Assembly (NCBI GenBank): GCA_946811695.1
Contig: OX328131.1
Coordinates: 7,733,826 to 7,797,825 of the forward strand
DNA length: 64,000 bases
DNA from: Gonocerus acuteangulatus
Taxonomy: Eukaryota > Arthropoda > Insecta > Hemiptera > Coreidae
Direction: 5' to 3'
Part shown: piece by piece, positions 63,652-64,000 of the stretch
Layout of the letters: each line of letters begins with the position of its first letter
Position numbering within the stretch: the first letter of the stretch is position 1
Program-made: the position numbers and the translations under genes
The notes under the pieces: model-generated
Told to the model about the DNA's origin: nothing
The model's database searches: none
What the model saw: only the letters and a program-made list of their open reading frames with translations

Positions 63652-64000
63652 AATTATTCCTTGATTCAGCTATTCCATACAAATATATAATACACAGGTT
63701 AGAGAATCGGCTCTCAGAGATCTGGATCATTACCGGGTCAGAGATCTATAACGCGAAGCACTTGTGTTAATGGTACTACTGCTATACGTTTCCGGTTACT
63801 AAGGAAGGTTATATCGAAACTCTAGTCAATCCAACTCGTTGATAATATAGATCAAGGATGGTTTTTCGGTGGATAATGGACCGATATGCAATTTGCAATC
63901 GGCAAAAGAAATCGCTAAACAACAAACAAAGAAACACCAATCGAATAAACACTAAAGTACAAATTAATTGTTTTCCAAACAGAAAGGCTATAAGACGGTT
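63650..64000. other. Stretch without recognisable genes
   Basis: No coding or repeat structure recognised up to the window end. Confidence 0.4.

Overview
This window looks like repeat-dominated nuclear DNA of an animal, most likely an arthropod. The reasons are the transposon classes: Jockey-like and R1-like retrotransposon remnants, an ORF1 with a baculovirus FP25-like C-terminus, mariner/Tc1, pogo/Tigger, piggyBac, Harbinger-like and hAT-like DNA elements, tRNA- and 5S-derived SINEs, and Penelope-style hammerhead ribozymes. I cannot name the species. I see no intact host protein gene, no multi-exon gene and no functional tRNA or rRNA gene. Every protein-coding stretch I recognise belongs to a transposable element, and all of them are broken by stops, frameshifts, deletions or nested insertions.

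Layout. 1-2475: eight copies of a 331-bp unit, each carrying a hammerhead-like self-cleaving ribozyme motif (a candidate metazoan retrozyme), ending in a (TA)n tract. 2.5-6.7 kb: dispersed repeats, a Jockey-like RT pseudogene and a diverged relative of the 331-bp unit. 7.3-10.8 kb: the C-terminus of an I-type retrotransposon, interrupted by a foldback element and expanded into a 62-bp minisatellite, followed by a 41-bp minisatellite. 10.8-13.2 kb: a mariner-like element with a 30-bp minisatellite in its transposase, Helitron-like flanks and a decayed hammerhead element. 14.6-20.6 kb: an R1 remnant, then a nearly full-length two-ORF CR1/L2-like retrotransposon. 20.9-26.5 kb: a SINE with an 82-bp minisatellite, an RTE RT fragment, a CR1-like 3' end and a dead piggyBac with a 22-bp minisatellite. 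27.3-30 kb: a degenerate ~140-bp tandem, a 153-bp hammerhead tandem and a solitary hammerhead. 30-33 kb: SINEs, a foldback and a 51-bp minisatellite. 33.2-40.2 kb: a nested stack in which a foldback is split by a Tigger element, the Tigger is split by an I-type retrotransposon, and a SINE sits beside it. 42-45.7 kb: a Tc1 pseudogene, a third 331-family member and a 60-bp satellite with a 13-unit higher-order repeat. 46-47.7 kb: two palindromic hammerhead elements, each with target-site duplications. 48-55.4 kb: a SINE, a piggyBac with a nested CR1 end, a Tigger remnant, minisatellites and a hAT-type MITE. 55.6-63.3 kb: several repeat families present as inverted pairs around a Harbinger-like MITE, plus a 5S-rRNA-derived SINE.

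The most interesting theme is RNA-based. Hammerhead cores of one style (CUGANGA, one extra nucleotide, stem II, GAA, a very short palindromic stem III, then a stem I of 3 bp or more) occur in at least seven separate places, in tandem arrays, solitary copies and head-to-head palindromes. A second theme is that small pieces of transposon coding sequence (a catalytic Asp motif, C-termini, a zinc knuckle) have repeatedly been amplified into minisatellites. All calls come from reading the sequence by eye; no database search or folding program was run.
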